64,000 bases of DNA, taken from assembly GCA_030653975.1 (NCBI GenBank), contig JAURYH010000018.1, forward strand, positions 19,423 through 83,422, written 5' to 3'. Within the stretch, counting starts at the first letter, position 1, and each line of letters starts with the position of its first letter. Shown here in pieces: positions 62,668-64,000 of this stretch. Source of the DNA: Hydrogenophaga sp. Lineage in GTDB: Bacteria > Pseudomonadota > Gammaproteobacteria > Burkholderiales > Burkholderiaceae_C. The translations under genes and the position numbers were made by a program. Under the pieces are notes generated by a model. That model was not told the DNA's origin. It saw nothing but the letters and a program-made list of their open reading frames with translations, and searched no databases.

Positions 62668-62760
62668 CACCCCCTGCGCCGCTTCGCGTCTTCCCCCCTC
62701 TCTCGCCTTCGGCGGGAGGGGAACCGCACCCACGGCCTGGCAAAGCCAGTTCCGTGGTGC
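62668..62760 (+). repeat. Dispersed palindromic element, copy D (after the S1C protease)
   Basis: Starts 6 nt past the protease stop, sense to it. It shares about 34 identical bases with copy C, but the middle palindrome is changed to CTCTCTCGCC-TTCGGCGGGAG and the final stem reads GGCCTGGCAAAGCCAGTTCC, a compensated version of the GGCCCGGC/GCCGGTTCC stem. Confidence 0.8.
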
Positions 62761-62820
62761 GACTGGATGAAAGCACCTCTTGCCCACGACTGGGCTCTGT
62801 TTGAAATATCAGGAGTGCAT

Positions 62821-63822
<1,002 letters not shown>

Positions 63823-64000
63823 TATGAAAACCACCCCCGTTGCTTGCTCGCTGCGCGTAGCCGCATCCCCCCTTGTATGTTCCGTTCTGTGTTTTTTGAA
63901 GAGTGAATCTTGTCGGTTGGTGCGCCAAACCTGCATCCCCCTGGAGCCCAGAGTTCGTCCTTGAGCACTTGGTCAACGCACCGACCCTTTTCATCCAACC
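63823..64000. other. Window-end segment with repeat-like sequence
   Basis: No coding frame is convincing (an ATG at 63824 opens 46 codons with no homology I recognise). Right after the MoxR stop there is CCACCCCCGTTGCTTGCTCG and CGCATCCCCCCTTG, similar in spirit to the stop-proximal elements but not the same family. GTCGGTTGGTGCG and CGCACCGAC near the end form an imperfect long-loop inverted repeat. Confidence 0.4.

Noticed and set aside
63824..63964. 46-codon ORF after moxR
   Set aside because: No recognised similarity and Cys/Arg-rich composition; it overlaps repeat-like DNA.

Overview
The window reads as core chromosome of a GC-rich betaproteobacterium of the order Burkholderiales, most likely the family Comamonadaceae. 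Hydrogenophaga is my best guess at genus, but this is inferred from gene order and protein style and was not checked by any search. Almost every base belongs to conserved housekeeping genes. I saw no insertion sequence, prophage, CRISPR array, rRNA or tRNA gene.

Layout. (1) 1-8987: rne (cut by the left edge) diverges from rluC; then an H-NS-type protein, a HAD phosphatase, a Rieske protein, an SppA-like peptidase, galU, and a convergent pair of a methylase and a YceF-type Maf. (2) 9025-15694: fatty-acid synthesis cluster yceD-rpmF-plsX-fabH-fabD-fabG-acpP-fabF. (3) 15731-20425: an unknown membrane protein, then the sigma-E module rpoE-rseA-rseB-mucD. (4) 20957-29166: lepA-lepB-DUF4845-rnc-era-recO-pdxJ-acpS-nagZ, much of it tightly spaced or overlapping. 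(5) 29168-42440, minus strand: LON-domain protein, accD, trpA, trpB, trpF, truA, fimV, asd, leuB, leuD, a small lipoprotein and leuC, with a LysR regulator upstream (42469-43419). (6) 43569-54634: a TCA-cycle block with gltA-sdhE-sdhB-sdhA-sdhD-sdhC and a GntR regulator on minus, and mdh, a CitE-like lyase and acnB on plus. (7) 54690-64000: a DUF364 protein coupled to the tRNA hydroxylation factor trhP, three small envelope proteins, acnA, an S1C serine protease and a MoxR ATPase.

The genes form classical functional blocks: type II fatty-acid synthesis around acpP; envelope-stress signalling (RpoE/RseA/RseB/MucD); export, RNA processing and repair (lepB, rnc, era, recO); amino-acid synthesis (trp, leu, asd); and nearly half the TCA cycle under a probable local GntR regulator whose candidate operator lies in front of mdh.

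The most interesting signals are in non-coding DNA. A 33-codon ORF just upstream of asd ends with nine consecutive Ile, Thr or Lys codons, all end products of the pathway Asd feeds. It is followed by competing hairpins and a U-rich tail, so it looks like an undescribed ribosome-mediated attenuator, possibly with a leaderless leader peptide. Second, a dispersed palindromic element occurs at least four times, plus a partial copy, always within a few bases downstream of a stop codon and in the same orientation relative to transcription. A pair of DnaA-box-like sites and a short terminator-ended segment lie in front of lepA.
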